Source: Variovorax sp. DXTD-1
GTDB taxonomy: Bacteria; Pseudomonadota; Gammaproteobacteria; Burkholderiales; Burkholderiaceae_C
Direction: 5' to 3'
Assembly (NCBI RefSeq): GCF_003984625.1
Contig: NZ_RWKH01000012.1
Coordinates: 1 to 64,000 of the forward strand
DNA length: 64,000 nucleotides
The translations under genes and the position numbers were made by a program. Positions within the stretch are counted from its first letter, which is position 1. Each line of letters opens with the position of its first letter. Of the stretch, positions 1 through 8,251 are shown piece by piece. Below the pieces are notes generated by a model, which saw only the letters and a list, made by a program, of their open reading frames with translations, was not told the DNA's origin and ran no database searches.

Positions 1-1128
1 CGCATCGCTCCGGCTCTGAACGCGCAGGTCGGCGTCGGCACTTTTCCAGGCGCGGTGTCCCTTGTCTCGCACGAGGGAAAGCTGGTGCACCATGAGGCGG
101 TCGGCTTCCTCGACGCTGCCAAGACCAAGCCCATGCCGCGCGACGCCATTTTCCGCCTCGCCTCCATGACCAAGCCATTGACCTCCGTCGCCACAATGAT
201 GCTGACGGAGCAGGGTGTGCTGAAGCTCAACGACCCGGTCACGAACTGGCTGCCCGAGCTCAATAATCTGAAGGTCGAGACGCCGGCGGGTGACGTGCCG
301 CTGTCTCGTCCAATCACCGTGCAAGACCTGCTCATGCATACGGCAGGCTTCGTCTATGGCCCAGCCAGCCCGTCGCCGCGCATCGGCAAGATGTACGCAG
401 ACTTGGGTATCGAATCGCTGGAGACCGACATCACCGGCGACGAGATGCTCAAACGCCTGGGCACCATCCCACTGGCGTACCAGCCAGGCACGACTTGGTT
501 CTATTCGATTGCTACCGACGTGCTGGGCTTGCTGTTGGAGCGCGCCACCAAAAAACGTCTGGACGTGCTGATGCAGGAGATGCTGATCGGCCCGTTGGGA
601 ATGACCGACACCGCCTGGTGGGTGCCACCGGCCAAACGCAGTCGTCTGGCAGAGGCGCTGGAAAGTGACGCGCAGAAGGCGTCGATGCTGCGCGCCTACC
701 GCCACGACACCGACCCGGCGCCACGCACCTACCTCAAAGGCGGCGCCGGATTGGTGGGTACGGGCGCGGACTACCTGAAGTTCGCGCAGATGGTCCTGAA
801 CGGTGGAACCGACGGCCAGACCCGATACCTGTCGCGCAAGACGGTCGAATTCATGCTGTCCGACCATCTGATCGGCAAGGCCGGGGTGCCCAATGCGACC
901 ACTGGCCCGGGATACGGCTTCGGACTGGGATGGGGCGTTCGCCTGTACGACGGCGTGGGCTGGACGCCTGGCAGCGTGGGCGATGCAATGTGGGCCGGCG
1001 TCTGGGGAACGAGCTTCTGGCTCGACCCGCGCGAGCAGCTGGTCGGCGTGCTGATGGCGCAATGTCCCTCCAACCGGATTCACACACGGATGTTGTACAA
1101 GAATCTGGTCTATGGAGCTGTGTCTTGA
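1..1128 (+). CDS. Serine beta-lactamase / class C-like esterase (5' truncated)
   Basis: The reading frame is open from base 1, so the N-terminus lies outside the window. The visible part has the serine hydrolase signature SMTK (Ser codon at 163-165), a Tyr-Ser-Ile box (Tyr at 502-504) in the place of the YxN motif, the family-typical HTAGF segment and a Gly-rich GYGFGLGWGV stretch near the C-terminus. This matches the beta-lactamase/transpeptidase-like fold (Pfam Beta-lactamase) that includes EstB-type class VIII esterases. The missing Asn in the Tyr box and the lack of a KTG triad favour an esterase or peptidase over a true beta-lactamase. The substrate cannot be told from sequence. Confidence 0.85.
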   Translation, partial: RIAPALNAQVGVGTFPGAVSLVSHEGKLVHHEAVGFLDAAKTKPMPRDAIFRLASMTKPLTSVATMMLTEQGVLKLNDPVTNWLPELNNLKVETPAGDVPLSRPITVQDLLMHTAGFVYGPASPSPRIGKMYADLGIESLETDITGDEMLKRLGTIPLAYQPGTTWFYSIATDVLGLLLERATKKRLDVLMQEMLIGPLGMTDTAWWVPPAKRSRLAEALESDAQKASMLRAYRHDTDPAPRTYLKGGAGLVGTGADYLKFAQMVLNGGTDGQTRYLSRKTVEFMLSDHLIGKAGVPNATTGPGYGFGLGWGVRLYDGVGWTPGSVGDAMWAGVWGTSFWLDPREQLVGVLMAQCPSNRIHTRMLYKNLVYGAVS

Positions 1129-1222
1129 CGGGTGGCAACCAGGCTAGCCGATAGTTATTCCGCCGCCCGTCGGATCACCGGTGCTTCGGCTGAATATCAA
1201 GGGCGTGGGCCAACGCGCGCGT

Positions 1223-1591
1223 TCAGTCTGTTGCGTCGCGCCCTAAGCCTGTATCGGTAATCTGCTGCAGCTGCGAAAACTGCATACCGTCGTACTGCCA
1301 AAAATGAGCGGACGGGGCGCGCAGCGCTTTGCCGCTCTTCCTGGCAGTGCCGTCGTAAACGCCTCGGACGACAAGCACTTCGCCCGCATCGAAAAACTGA
1401 TCGGCCTTAACGTCCAGTAAAACAGCTGGCCGACTACCGCCCACGCCTCGCGCATCATTGCGTTCAGACCGCTGTAGTTCTTGCCCAGGCCTCTCGGCAC
1501 GCCGGGAGACAACTGCCCCTTGAAGTCACCCCGCAGCAGTCGCTCTAGAGCAGAGTTGAAATCCGCTTCGGGGCGGCAGTCCGCGTTTCAT
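1223..1591 (-). pseudogene. Decayed SnoaL/NTF2-like protein gene
   Basis: Two minus-strand frames together read as one small cone-shaped SnoaL/NTF2-like protein. The upstream frame gives FNSALERLLRGDFKGQ and then GLNAMMREAWAVVGQ, down to about 1440. The downstream frame continues with DVKADQFFDAGEVLVVRG, YDGTARKSGKALRAP and FWQYDG, and ends at TGA 1223-1225. The frames must be joined by a shift near 1440. The expected start is an ATG at 1591-1589 overlapping the TGA of the DUF2834 gene, but that frame (MKRGLPP...) needs a second shift to reach FNSALERL, and the segment before RGLGKNY looks shortened. I infer a former third gene of the AraC/DUF2834 unit that is now inactive. Confidence 0.7.
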
Positions 1592-1911
1592 CGCACCACC
1601 TTTCGCATCGCCAAGTACAGCGGCAAAGTGAAAGCCAGTCCAACCACGAATGTCAGCGCGACATAGGCCCACGGCCGACGAACGCCCGCTGCCGATGCAT
1701 CTTGAAGCAGCCAAACCGAGAACGCCGCGGCAGCGAGGTAGACGTCCCAAGTGATGCCTGCGACCAACTTGTTGGCCGAAACAGCGGCAATAAAAGGCGC
1801 CGGTGCGAAACTGCCGCCGGCTAAGAGGAACGCGACATTGAAGTACCAAGGGACAACCAAGCCGACAAAGGCCAGGATGAAAAGGATGAGCGCTGCATTC
1901 TTCGGTGACAT
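1588..1911 (-). CDS. DUF2834 family small membrane protein
   Basis: This is a 107-residue hydrophobic protein with about three membrane segments. It has the segment PWYFNVAFLL followed by FIAAVSANKLVAGITWDVY, which I recognise as the DUF2834 pattern. I chose ATG 1911-1909 because the product then begins directly with the first membrane helix and AGGA lies about 10 nt upstream; an upstream codon at 1935 would add eight unlikely residues. It lies 69 bp downstream of the AraC-type regulator on the same strand, so it is probably co-transcribed. Its function is unknown. Confidence 0.75.
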   Translation of the reverse strand: MSPKNAALILFILAFVGLVVPWYFNVAFLLAGGSFAPAPFIAAVSANKLVAGITWDVYLAAAAFSVWLLQDASAAGVRRPWAYVALTFVVGLAFTLPLYLAMRKVVR

Positions 1912-1980
1912 GGCTGGGCATCCTATGGGGCCCACTCGGCGGCCGATAGGAAAAATGCGACATCGGCCTGTGCGCGACGA

Positions 1981-2799
1981 TCACTGCGCCATGCCAACCG
2001 CGAGCGCCCAGTTTTCCGAGTCCTGCTGGCGAGCGGCTTCGATCAGCGTGCCCAGCGAAGCGCCGGCCAACATGCGCAGGTCGCGCGCCATGTGCGATTG
2101 GTCATAGTAGCCATGCCGCAATGCGAGTCCTGCGTCCGTCGCGCCTGTGGCAAGGGCATCACGCAGCAATCCTTCCACGCGGGCCACGCGCTGGAACAGC
2201 TTCGGCGTCAGGCCGAAGGTTCCGGCGAACACTCGCTCGAACTGCCGCACGGAGAGGCCCAGGGCATCCTCGGGAGTTGCTGCCCGCAGGGCAACCTGCT
2301 GCAGCAGAGCGGCGCGGCGCACGCGCTGAAGATGCACTTCCTCGCGAAGGCGCTCGCGCGCGAACCTCAACAAGAACGCCAAGCGCCTCTCCGGGATGGT
2401 CTCTGCCCTGATGCGCTCCACCAGCTGCGGCCACGCTCGGCCGAAGACATCCGCCGCATTGGCAAATTGGTGCGGCAGGGACAGCGGGCTCGATTGCAGC
2501 AGCCCCAGCGTCCCGGTCGGCTGCAGCCGCAGCCCGGCATAGCTCAGCCGCGGCGTGCGATAGAGCGTGAGCGGCACGGCGCGGGCACTGCCCACGAACC
2601 CGGCAGGAAGAGAGGCGAACACACCCGACGGTTCCTTGACAAAGAACCGGCCCTCGAGCACCACAACGAGCCCGCCCTCGACCAGAGCGGGAAAGTGGCA
2701 GGGCACCGGTTGTGTGCCCGGGCTGTCGAATGAGAGGTGCACAGCCATTGAAACCCATGCGCTCACCTCGGGGTGCGGCTGCGCGACGTGGAGTTTCAT
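1981..2799 (-). CDS. AraC-family transcriptional regulator
   Basis: A 272-residue protein. The N-terminal half (about 1-150) is a ligand or dimer domain with little conservation. The C-terminal third has the two-helix-turn-helix AraC pattern, including LGLSVRQFERVFAGTFGLTPKLFQRVARV and the second-helix segment GYYDQSHMARDLRMLAG, where the DQSHM-type motif is typical of the family. It is followed on the same strand by the DUF2834 gene and the decayed SnoaL-like gene, which are likely targets. The effector is unknown. Confidence 0.9.
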   Translation of the reverse strand: MKLHVAQPHPEVSAWVSMAVHLSFDSPGTQPVPCHFPALVEGGLVVVLEGRFFVKEPSGVFASLPAGFVGSARAVPLTLYRTPRLSYAGLRLQPTGTLGLLQSSPLSLPHQFANAADVFGRAWPQLVERIRAETIPERRLAFLLRFARERLREEVHLQRVRRAALLQQVALRAATPEDALGLSVRQFERVFAGTFGLTPKLFQRVARVEGLLRDALATGATDAGLALRHGYYDQSHMARDLRMLAGASLGTLIEAARQQDSENWALAVGMAQ

Positions 2800-3101
2800 C
2801 AGCGAATTATCCGACTCACGGTCCCCTGCATGGCAGTGGCGGCGCCCAACCGTTGCAGGCGCAGGGCGATTGCCACTTCGGGCGGTGCGCTGTCAGCAAC
2901 TTCTCGCCGGATTGTTCGACCGCCGCACAGCGTTCAGGCGTCGAGTCCGACGGGAAGAGATCCTGCAACAGTTCCGCAGATTGCGCTGATGTGCAGTCGT
3001 AGCATCAGCCGGCACAGATCACGAAACGATTCAGGTTGATCATTGCGGGTGGACTTGACCACCATCGGCGATACGATCCGTTGAAAGAAGCGACACACAC
3101 C
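2800..3101. other. Intergenic region between divergent AraC regulator and I78 lipoprotein
   Basis: No convincing intact gene lies here. On the minus strand, two frames read in protein-like fashion (AELLQDLFPSDSTPERC, then PPEVAIALRLQRLGAATAM) and would join only with a shift near 2890. The second frame ends with a TGA that overlaps the AraC ATG (TGATG at 2801-2797). This may be a relic of a small upstream gene. I see no good -35/-10 pair for the plus-strand gene. Confidence 0.35.
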
Positions 3102-3479
3102 ATGCCCATGCCTCAGCAAACCGGTTTCATCTCTTCCACGCAGGCGCGCGGCGCCATGGCGGCGGCCCTTGGCGCGGCAACGCTGTTCATTGCCGGCTGC
3201 CAGTCGCAGCCTGAATTCCGCCCGCTCACTTCCGAGGCGCCGCCACCGCCGAGCTTCGTGACCGTGCCCGCCGAGGAGGCCTGCCAGGCCACGCAGGCAC
3301 GCTACGCGCTCGGCCGGCCGCTCAACCCGCCGCTGCTCGAAGAAATGCGCACCCGCACGGGGTCCAAGTCGGCCCGCACCTCGGCGGCAGGCACGCCGCT
3401 GCCGGCGCCGGCCGATCCGGCACGGCTCAATGTCGACCTCGACCCGCAAGGCCTGGTGGTTGCCGCGCGCTGCGGCTGA
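3102..3479 (+). CDS. Peptidase inhibitor I78-like lipoprotein
   Basis: A 125-residue secreted lipoprotein. A hydrophobic signal segment (about residues 15-32) ends in the lipobox IAGC. The mature part has a Cys near VPAEEAC, the segment YALGRPL, and the C-terminal RLNVDLDPQGLVVAARCG. RLNV...G.V....CG is the hallmark of the I78 (AFLEI-like) elastase/serine protease inhibitor family. I chose ATG 3102; an earlier in-frame ATG at 3036 would put 22 unlikely residues before the signal peptide. It probably acts in the periplasm, anchored to a membrane. Confidence 0.75.
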   Translation: MPMPQQTGFISSTQARGAMAAALGAATLFIAGCQSQPEFRPLTSEAPPPPSFVTVPAEEACQATQARYALGRPLNPPLLEEMRTRTGSKSARTSAAGTPLPAPADPARLNVDLDPQGLVVAARCG

Positions 3480-3514
3480 GGGAGTTCACCTGGCGTTGGC
3501 CCAGTAATCCGGCG

Positions 3515-4183
3515 ATGACGACGAAGACCAGCACCTTCACTTCCTCCGCTGCGCCCATCGCGCTGGACTGCTACTACAGCCTTTCCTCGCCCTGGGCCTA
3601 CCTGGGCGGCCCTCAGCTGCAGGACATCGTGCGCCGGCACCATGTGCGGCTCACGCTCAAGCCCTACGACTTTCAGGCAGTGGTGCCGCAAACCGGGGGC
3701 ATTCCGCTGAAGACCCGGCCCGAGCCGCGCCGCACGTACCACGCGCTCGAACTGGCGCGCTGGCGCGACTACCTGGGCATGCCGCTCAACCTGGAGCCGG
3801 CGTACTACCCCAAGGGCGCGCCGGTCGACCCCCATTGGAACAAGTACCCGGGCTGGATGGTGATTGCCGCACAGCTGAAGGGGCTCGACGCGCAGCCGCT
3901 CTCGCATGCGCTGCTGCGCGCGCTGTGGGCGGAAGAGCGCGACACCTCCGAAGCGGCGGTGCGCATCGCGGTGGCTGATGAAAACGGCTATGCCGGCGCC
4001 TCGCTGCAGGCGCTGGAGCAGGCGGCCGAAACGCTGGCCATCTACCGCGCCAACAGCGCCGCGGCCGTAGAGGCTGGCGTGTTCGGCGCGCCGACGTTCA
4101 TCCTGAACGGCGAGCGGTTCTGGGGGCAAGACCGGTTGGGGTTTCTGGACCGGGCGCTGGACAAGTTGCGCGCGGCGGGCTGA
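3515..4183 (+). CDS. DsbA-family / 2-hydroxychromene-2-carboxylate isomerase-like protein
   Basis: A 222-residue thioredoxin-fold protein of the DsbA/kappa-GST/HCCA-isomerase type. The N-terminus has YYSLSSPWAYLG, in which Ser replaces the CxxC cysteines, as in HCCA isomerases. The C-terminus has the family motif GVFGAPTF followed by FWGQDRL. HCCA isomerases act with glutathione in naphthalene degradation, but many relatives have other roles and no naphthalene genes are nearby. It converges with the LysR gene (stops 32 bp apart). Confidence 0.85.
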   Translation: MTTKTSTFTSSAAPIALDCYYSLSSPWAYLGGPQLQDIVRRHHVRLTLKPYDFQAVVPQTGGIPLKTRPEPRRTYHALELARWRDYLGMPLNLEPAYYPKGAPVDPHWNKYPGWMVIAAQLKGLDAQPLSHALLRALWAEERDTSEAAVRIAVADENGYAGASLQALEQAAETLAIYRANSAAAVEAGVFGAPTFILNGERFWGQDRLGFLDRALDKLRAAG

Positions 4184-4214
4184 ACGACCCGGCCCGGGCG
4201 CGCCGCACCTCTCC

Positions 4215-5126
4215 TTACAAGAACGACCGCGGCAGAAGCGCCGGCACCAGCGTGCGGTTCATCCGCTCGCGCCACCAGCGCAGCGCCTGTCCCTGTGCGC
4301 CGGTCTTCCATGCGAGCCAGAACGCCTCGGGCGCGCGGGGCTCTTCGGTCGATAGTTCCACCAGCGTGCCGCGTTTCAGTTCATTCGCGATGCAGGCGCG
4401 CGGCAGGAATCCGTGGCCCAGCCCGGCCACCTGGCAGGCGACCTTCGCAGCCATCGAAGGCACGGTGATGCGGGGCTGCCCGGCGAGCAGGCCGACGGTG
4501 CGGTCCGACAGCGTGCGGGCCGAGTCGCCCACCACGATGGCATTGCAGTCGAGCAGGTCGCCGCGCTGCAGCGGCCGGCCCAGCCGCGTAAGCGGGTGCG
4601 TGGGCGCGACGCAGAACGCGAATTCGAGGCTGCCTACGGTCGCGGCCTGGTAGCCGCCGCCGGCGGGGCCTTCGCCCGCGGCGATGACGACGTCGGCGCG
4701 CCCCTCGCGCAGCGCCTCCCAGCTGCCGGTGAGCGCCTCGCAGCCGACGCGCAGCCGCGTGCCGCAACGCAGGTCTTCAAAGGCGCGGATGTCGTCGATG
4801 AGCGCCTCGGTCGGAATGAGCGAATCGTGCACGAGCCGCAGTTCGGATTCGTAGCCGGTGGCGATCTGGCGCATGCGCGATTCGAGGTCGTTCGCGGCGC
4901 TCAGCAGCCAGCGTCCTTCCTTGAGCATTTCGTCGCCGACGGCGGTGAGCGTGACACGCGGGCCGTTGCGCTCGAACAGCAGCATGCCGAGTTGCTCCTC
5001 GAGCTTGCTGACCGCGTACGAGATGGTGGAGGGCACCTTGTTCAGGCGTGTGGCGGCGGCCGCGAAGGAGCCGTGGCGCGCAATGGCGTCGACGACCTCG
5101 ATGGCTTCCAGGCTGAGTTTGAGCAC
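4215..5126 (-). CDS. LysR-family transcriptional regulator
   Basis: A 303-residue LysR-type regulator. The N-terminal winged HTH (about residues 1-60) includes GSFAAAATRLNKVPSTISYAVSKLEEQLG and LLFERNG; the substrate-binding domain follows. I chose GTG 5126-5124 because the reverse complement has AAGGA 8 nt before it and the family HTH begins exactly there; a longer frame up to 5264 adds about 46 residues with no family character. It is divergent from the isochorismatase gene and shares a control region with three TCGATSAT-type half-sites. Confidence 0.9.
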   Translation of the reverse strand: MLKLSLEAIEVVDAIARHGSFAAAATRLNKVPSTISYAVSKLEEQLGMLLFERNGPRVTLTAVGDEMLKEGRWLLSAANDLESRMRQIATGYESELRLVHDSLIPTEALIDDIRAFEDLRCGTRLRVGCEALTGSWEALREGRADVVIAAGEGPAGGGYQAATVGSLEFAFCVAPTHPLTRLGRPLQRGDLLDCNAIVVGDSARTLSDRTVGLLAGQPRITVPSMAAKVACQVAGLGHGFLPRACIANELKRGTLVELSTEEPRAPEAFWLAWKTGAQGQALRWWRERMNRTLVPALLPRSFL

Positions 5127-5148
5127 GCGGCGGTTCCTTGCAAAAAGG

Positions 5149-5273
5149 AATGATCGAAAACTTCGATCATTAGGTGTGAAAAGTTTCGTTGATGACGGAT
5201 GCTCGGGGCTCGATGATTCAGCCCATGCCAAGGAGATTTCCTCCGAAAGCAATTGTGAATCCAATCGATCATC
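5149..5273. promoter_or_regulatory. Divergent LysR control region with palindromic half-sites
   Basis: A perfect inverted repeat, AATGATCGAA (5149-5158), AAC, TTCGATCATT (5162-5171), lies just upstream of the LysR start. Related half-sites occur on the plus strand at 5210-5218 (TCGATGATT) and 5265-5272 (TCGATCAT), the last only about 25 bp before the isochorismatase start. LysR regulators typically bind one recognition site near their own promoter and further sites towards the target. The assignment is inferred from position and symmetry. Confidence 0.6.
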
Positions 5274-5297
5274 TATTCAAACAAAAGGAGTATTTTC

Positions 5298-5951
5298 ATG
5301 TCCATCAAAGCCACCCCGACCGCCGGTTCCAAGCTGCTTACCCCCACCGACCACACGCTGGTCATGATCGACTTCCAGTCGCAGATGGCCTTTGCCACGC
5401 ACTCGATCGACGCGGTGAACCTGCGCAACAACGCCGCGCTGGTGGCGCAGGCGGCGGCCGGCTTCAAGGTGCCGACCATCCTGACGACGGTGGCCGAAAA
5501 GAGCTTCTCGGGCCCGATGTTCAGCGAGATCACCGACGCCTTTCCGGGCCAGAAGATGCTCGACCGCACCTCGATGAACACCTGGGAAGACGCTGCCGTG
5601 ATCGACCGCGTGAACGAAATCGGCAAGCCGCGCATCGTGCTGGCCGGCCTGTGGACCAGCGTGTGCATCGTGGGCCCGGCGCTGTCGGCGCTCGACCAGG
5701 GCTTTGAGGTGTACGTGATCGCCGACGCCTGCGGCGACGTGTCCACCGAGGCGCACAACCGCTCGATGGACCGCATGGTGCAGGCCGGCGCTCGGCCGAT
5801 GACCTCGCTGCAATACCTGCTCGAGCTGCAGCGCGACTGGGCCCGCGGCGACACCTACGAGCTGACCACCGGCATCGCGAAGAAGGTGGGCGGTGCGTAC
5901 GGTCTGGGCGTGACCTACGCGAAGACGATGTTCGGCGCCCACGAAGGCTGA
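5298..5951 (+). CDS. Isochorismatase-like cysteine hydrolase
   Basis: A 217-residue isochorismatase-fold hydrolase close to the YcaC type. The expected catalytic elements are visible: Asp25 in VMIDFQ, Lys68 in VAEKSF and Cys123 in WTSVCIVG. A strong Shine-Dalgarno (AAAGGAG, spaced 7-8 nt) precedes ATG 5298. It is the first gene of a plus-strand run that continues with XapX, amidohydrolase, DoxX and MFS genes and is probably controlled by the divergent LysR. Members hydrolyse amides or ether-like bonds in small metabolites; the substrate is unknown. Confidence 0.88.
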   Translation: MSIKATPTAGSKLLTPTDHTLVMIDFQSQMAFATHSIDAVNLRNNAALVAQAAAGFKVPTILTTVAEKSFSGPMFSEITDAFPGQKMLDRTSMNTWEDAAVIDRVNEIGKPRIVLAGLWTSVCIVGPALSALDQGFEVYVIADACGDVSTEAHNRSMDRMVQAGARPMTSLQYLLELQRDWARGDTYELTTGIAKKVGGAYGLGVTYAKTMFGAHEG

Positions 5952-5981
5952 TCGCTTCAACGAAGACAAGAAGTGCCCGCC

Positions 5982-6272
5982 ATGAAGACTTATGTCATTT
6001 CCCTCGCACTCGGCCTTCTGGTCGGCGTGATCTACGCGCTCTTCCAGGTGCGCTCGCCGGCGCCGCCGGTGATCGCCCTGGTGGGGCTCCTCGGGATCCT
6101 GCTCGGCGAGCAGATCCCGTCGCTGGTGCGGCAGGTGTTCGACCGGCCGGCCGCCACCTCGTGGCTGCAGCACCAGGTCAAGCCGCACGTGTTCGGCGAG
6201 CTGCCGACCTGCGTGCAGCCCGAGGCGGTGAAGACCGTCGCCGCCCGCCCGTCCGAGCGGAGCGACGCATGA
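5982..6272 (+). CDS. XapX domain-containing small membrane protein
   Basis: A 96-residue protein whose first about 50 residues form two hydrophobic segments with the XapX pattern: MKTYVISLALGLLVGVIYAL, then VIALVGLLGILLGEQ. The C-terminal half is polar. I took ATG 5982; a GTG at 5973 in the same frame is an alternative. Its stop overlaps the next start (ATGA at 6269-6272), so translation is probably coupled to the amidohydrolase. XapX proteins are often found beside amidohydrolase or formamidase-like genes; their function is unknown. Confidence 0.75.
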   Translation: MKTYVISLALGLLVGVIYALFQVRSPAPPVIALVGLLGILLGEQIPSLVRQVFDRPAATSWLQHQVKPHVFGELPTCVQPEAVKTVAARPSERSDA

Positions 6273-8251
6273 GCTCGCAAGACCCGCAACGCCGTCACTT
6301 CCTCGGCGCCCTTGGAGCCCTCGCAGCCACCTCTATCGCACCCGCATCGACCATGGCCCACACCCTGAACCCCACCCCCGACCTCATCCTGCGCAACGGC
6401 CGCTTCACCACGCTGGACCGCGCCAACCCCACGGCCGACGCGGTGGCCATCAAGAACGGCCGCTTCACCCGCGTGGGCCGCGCCGAAGATGTGATGCCGC
6501 TCGCGGGCGGCAACACCCGCGTGATCGACCTGCAAGGCAAGCGCGTGCTGCCGGGGCTGATCGACAACCACCTGCACATCATTCGCGGCGGGCTCAACTA
6601 CAACATGGAGCTGCGCTGGGACGGCGTGAAGAGCCTGGCCGATGCGATGGGCATGCTCAAGCGCCAGGTGGCGATCACGCCCGCGCCGCAGTGGGTGCGC
6701 GTGGTGGGCGGCTTCACCGAGCACCAGTTCGCCGAGAAGCGCCTGCCCACCATCGCCGAGCTGAACGCGGTGGCGCCCGACACGCCTGTTTTCATCCTGC
6801 ACCTGTACGACCGCGCGCTGCTCAACGGCGCCGCGTTGCGCGCGGTGGGCTACACCCAGGACACGCCCGCGCCGCCCGGCGGCGAGATCGTGCGCGACAG
6901 CGCCGGCAACCCGACCGGCCTGCTGCTGGCCAAGCCGAACGCGGCCATCCTCTACGCCACGCTGGCCAAGGGCCCGAAGCTGCCGTTCGACTACCAGCTC
7001 AACTCCACGCGCCACTTCATGCGCGAGCTCAACCGCCTGGGCGTGACCGGTGCCATCGACGCGGGTGGCGGCAACCAGAACTACCCCGACGACTACGAAG
7101 TGATCCAGAAGCTGCATGACGACGGGCAGCTCACCATCCGCCTGGCCTACAACCTGTTCACGCAGAAGCCCAAGGCCGAGAAGGAAGACTTCCTGAACTG
7201 GACGGCCAGCTCCACCTACAAGCAGGGCGACGACTACTTCCGCCACAACGGCGCGGGCGAGATGCTGGTGTTTTCGGCCGCCGACTTCGAGGACTTCCGC
7301 CAGCCGCGCCCCGACATGGCGCCCGAGATGGAAGGCGAGCTCGAAGGCGTGGTGCGCATCCTGGCGCAGAACCGCTGGCCGTGGCGCATGCACGCGACCT
7401 ACGACGAAACCATCAGCCGCTCGCTCGACGTGTTTGAACGGGTGAACAAAGACACGCCGCTCGCGGGCCTGAACTGGTTCTTCGACCACGCCGAGACGAT
7501 CTCCGAGAAGTCGATGGACCGCATTGCCGCGCTGGGCGGCGGCGTGGCGGTGCAGCACCGCATGGCCTACCAGGGCGAGTACTTCGTCGAGCGCTACGGC
7601 CCCGGCGCGGCCGAGGCCACGCCGCCGGTCAAGCGCATGCTCGAGAAGGGCCTGAAGGTGTCGGCCGGCACCGACGCGACGCGCGTCGCCTCGTACAACC
7701 CGTGGGTGTCGCTGTCGTGGCTGGTCACGGGCAAGACGGTGGGCGGCATGCAGCTCTACCCGCAACGCAATTGCCTGGACCGCGAAGGCGCGCTGCGCAT
7801 GTGGACCGAGAACGTCACCTGGTTCTCGAACGAGCAAGGCAAGAAGGGCCGCATCGAGGCCGGGCAGCTCGCCGACCTGGTGGTGCCCGATCGCGATTTC
7901 TTCGCCTGCGCCGAATCGGAGATCGCCGACACGACCGCGCTGCTCACGATGGTGGGCGGCAAGGTGGTCTACGGCACCGGCCCGTTCGCCGCGCACGACG
8001 AAGGCACGCTGCCGCCCGCCATGCCCGACTGGTCGCCTGCGCGCACTTTCGGGGGCTATGCGGGCTGGGCCGACACCGCTGAAGGTGCGCCCCTGCAGAA
8101 GGTGCTGCGCAACGCCGCAGCGGCGTGCGCCTGCGCCAACGACTGCAACGTGCACGGCCACCAGCACGCAACGGCATGGAGCAGCAAGCTGCCCATCGCC
8201 GACCTGAAGAGCTTCTGGGGCGCGCTGGGCTGCGCCTGCTGGGCGGTGTGA
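6269..8251 (+). CDS. Tat-exported amidohydrolase (YtcJ-like)
   Basis: A 660-residue metal-dependent amidohydrolase. A Tat-type leader (QRRHFLGALGALAATS) precedes an AHTLNPTP cleavage region, implying periplasmic export. Amidohydrolase family 3 features include the DNHLHI metal site after VLPGLID, WRMHATYDET, FDHAET, and SAGTDATRVASYNPW with the late catalytic Asp. The C-terminus is unusual: a Cys/His-rich tail (CACANDCNVHGHQH, then GCACWAV). I chose ATG 6269 because it overlaps the XapX stop and begins the Tat peptide. The substrate is unknown. Confidence 0.87.
   Translation: MSSQDPQRRHFLGALGALAATSIAPASTMAHTLNPTPDLILRNGRFTTLDRANPTADAVAIKNGRFTRVGRAEDVMPLAGGNTRVIDLQGKRVLPGLIDNHLHIIRGGLNYNMELRWDGVKSLADAMGMLKRQVAITPAPQWVRVVGGFTEHQFAEKRLPTIAELNAVAPDTPVFILHLYDRALLNGAALRAVGYTQDTPAPPGGEIVRDSAGNPTGLLLAKPNAAILYATLAKGPKLPFDYQLNSTRHFMRELNRLGVTGAIDAGGGNQNYPDDYEVIQKLHDDGQLTIRLAYNLFTQKPKAEKEDFLNWTASSTYKQGDDYFRHNGAGEMLVFSAADFEDFRQPRPDMAPEMEGELEGVVRILAQNRWPWRMHATYDETISRSLDVFERVNKDTPLAGLNWFFDHAETISEKSMDRIAALGGGVAVQHRMAYQGEYFVERYGPGAAEATPPVKRMLEKGLKVSAGTDATRVASYNPWVSLSWLVTGKTVGGMQLYPQRNCLDREGALRMWTENVTWFSNEQGKKGRIEAGQLADLVVPDRDFFACAESEIADTTALLTMVGGKVVYGTGPFAAHDEGTLPPAMPDWSPARTFGGYAGWADTAEGAPLQKVLRNAAAACACANDCNVHGHQHATAWSSKLPIADLKSFWGALGCACWAV

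Noticed and set aside
3055..3077. TTGACC and TACGAT upstream of the I78-like gene as a promoter.
   Set aside because: The spacing is only 11 bp, too short for a sigma-70 promoter.
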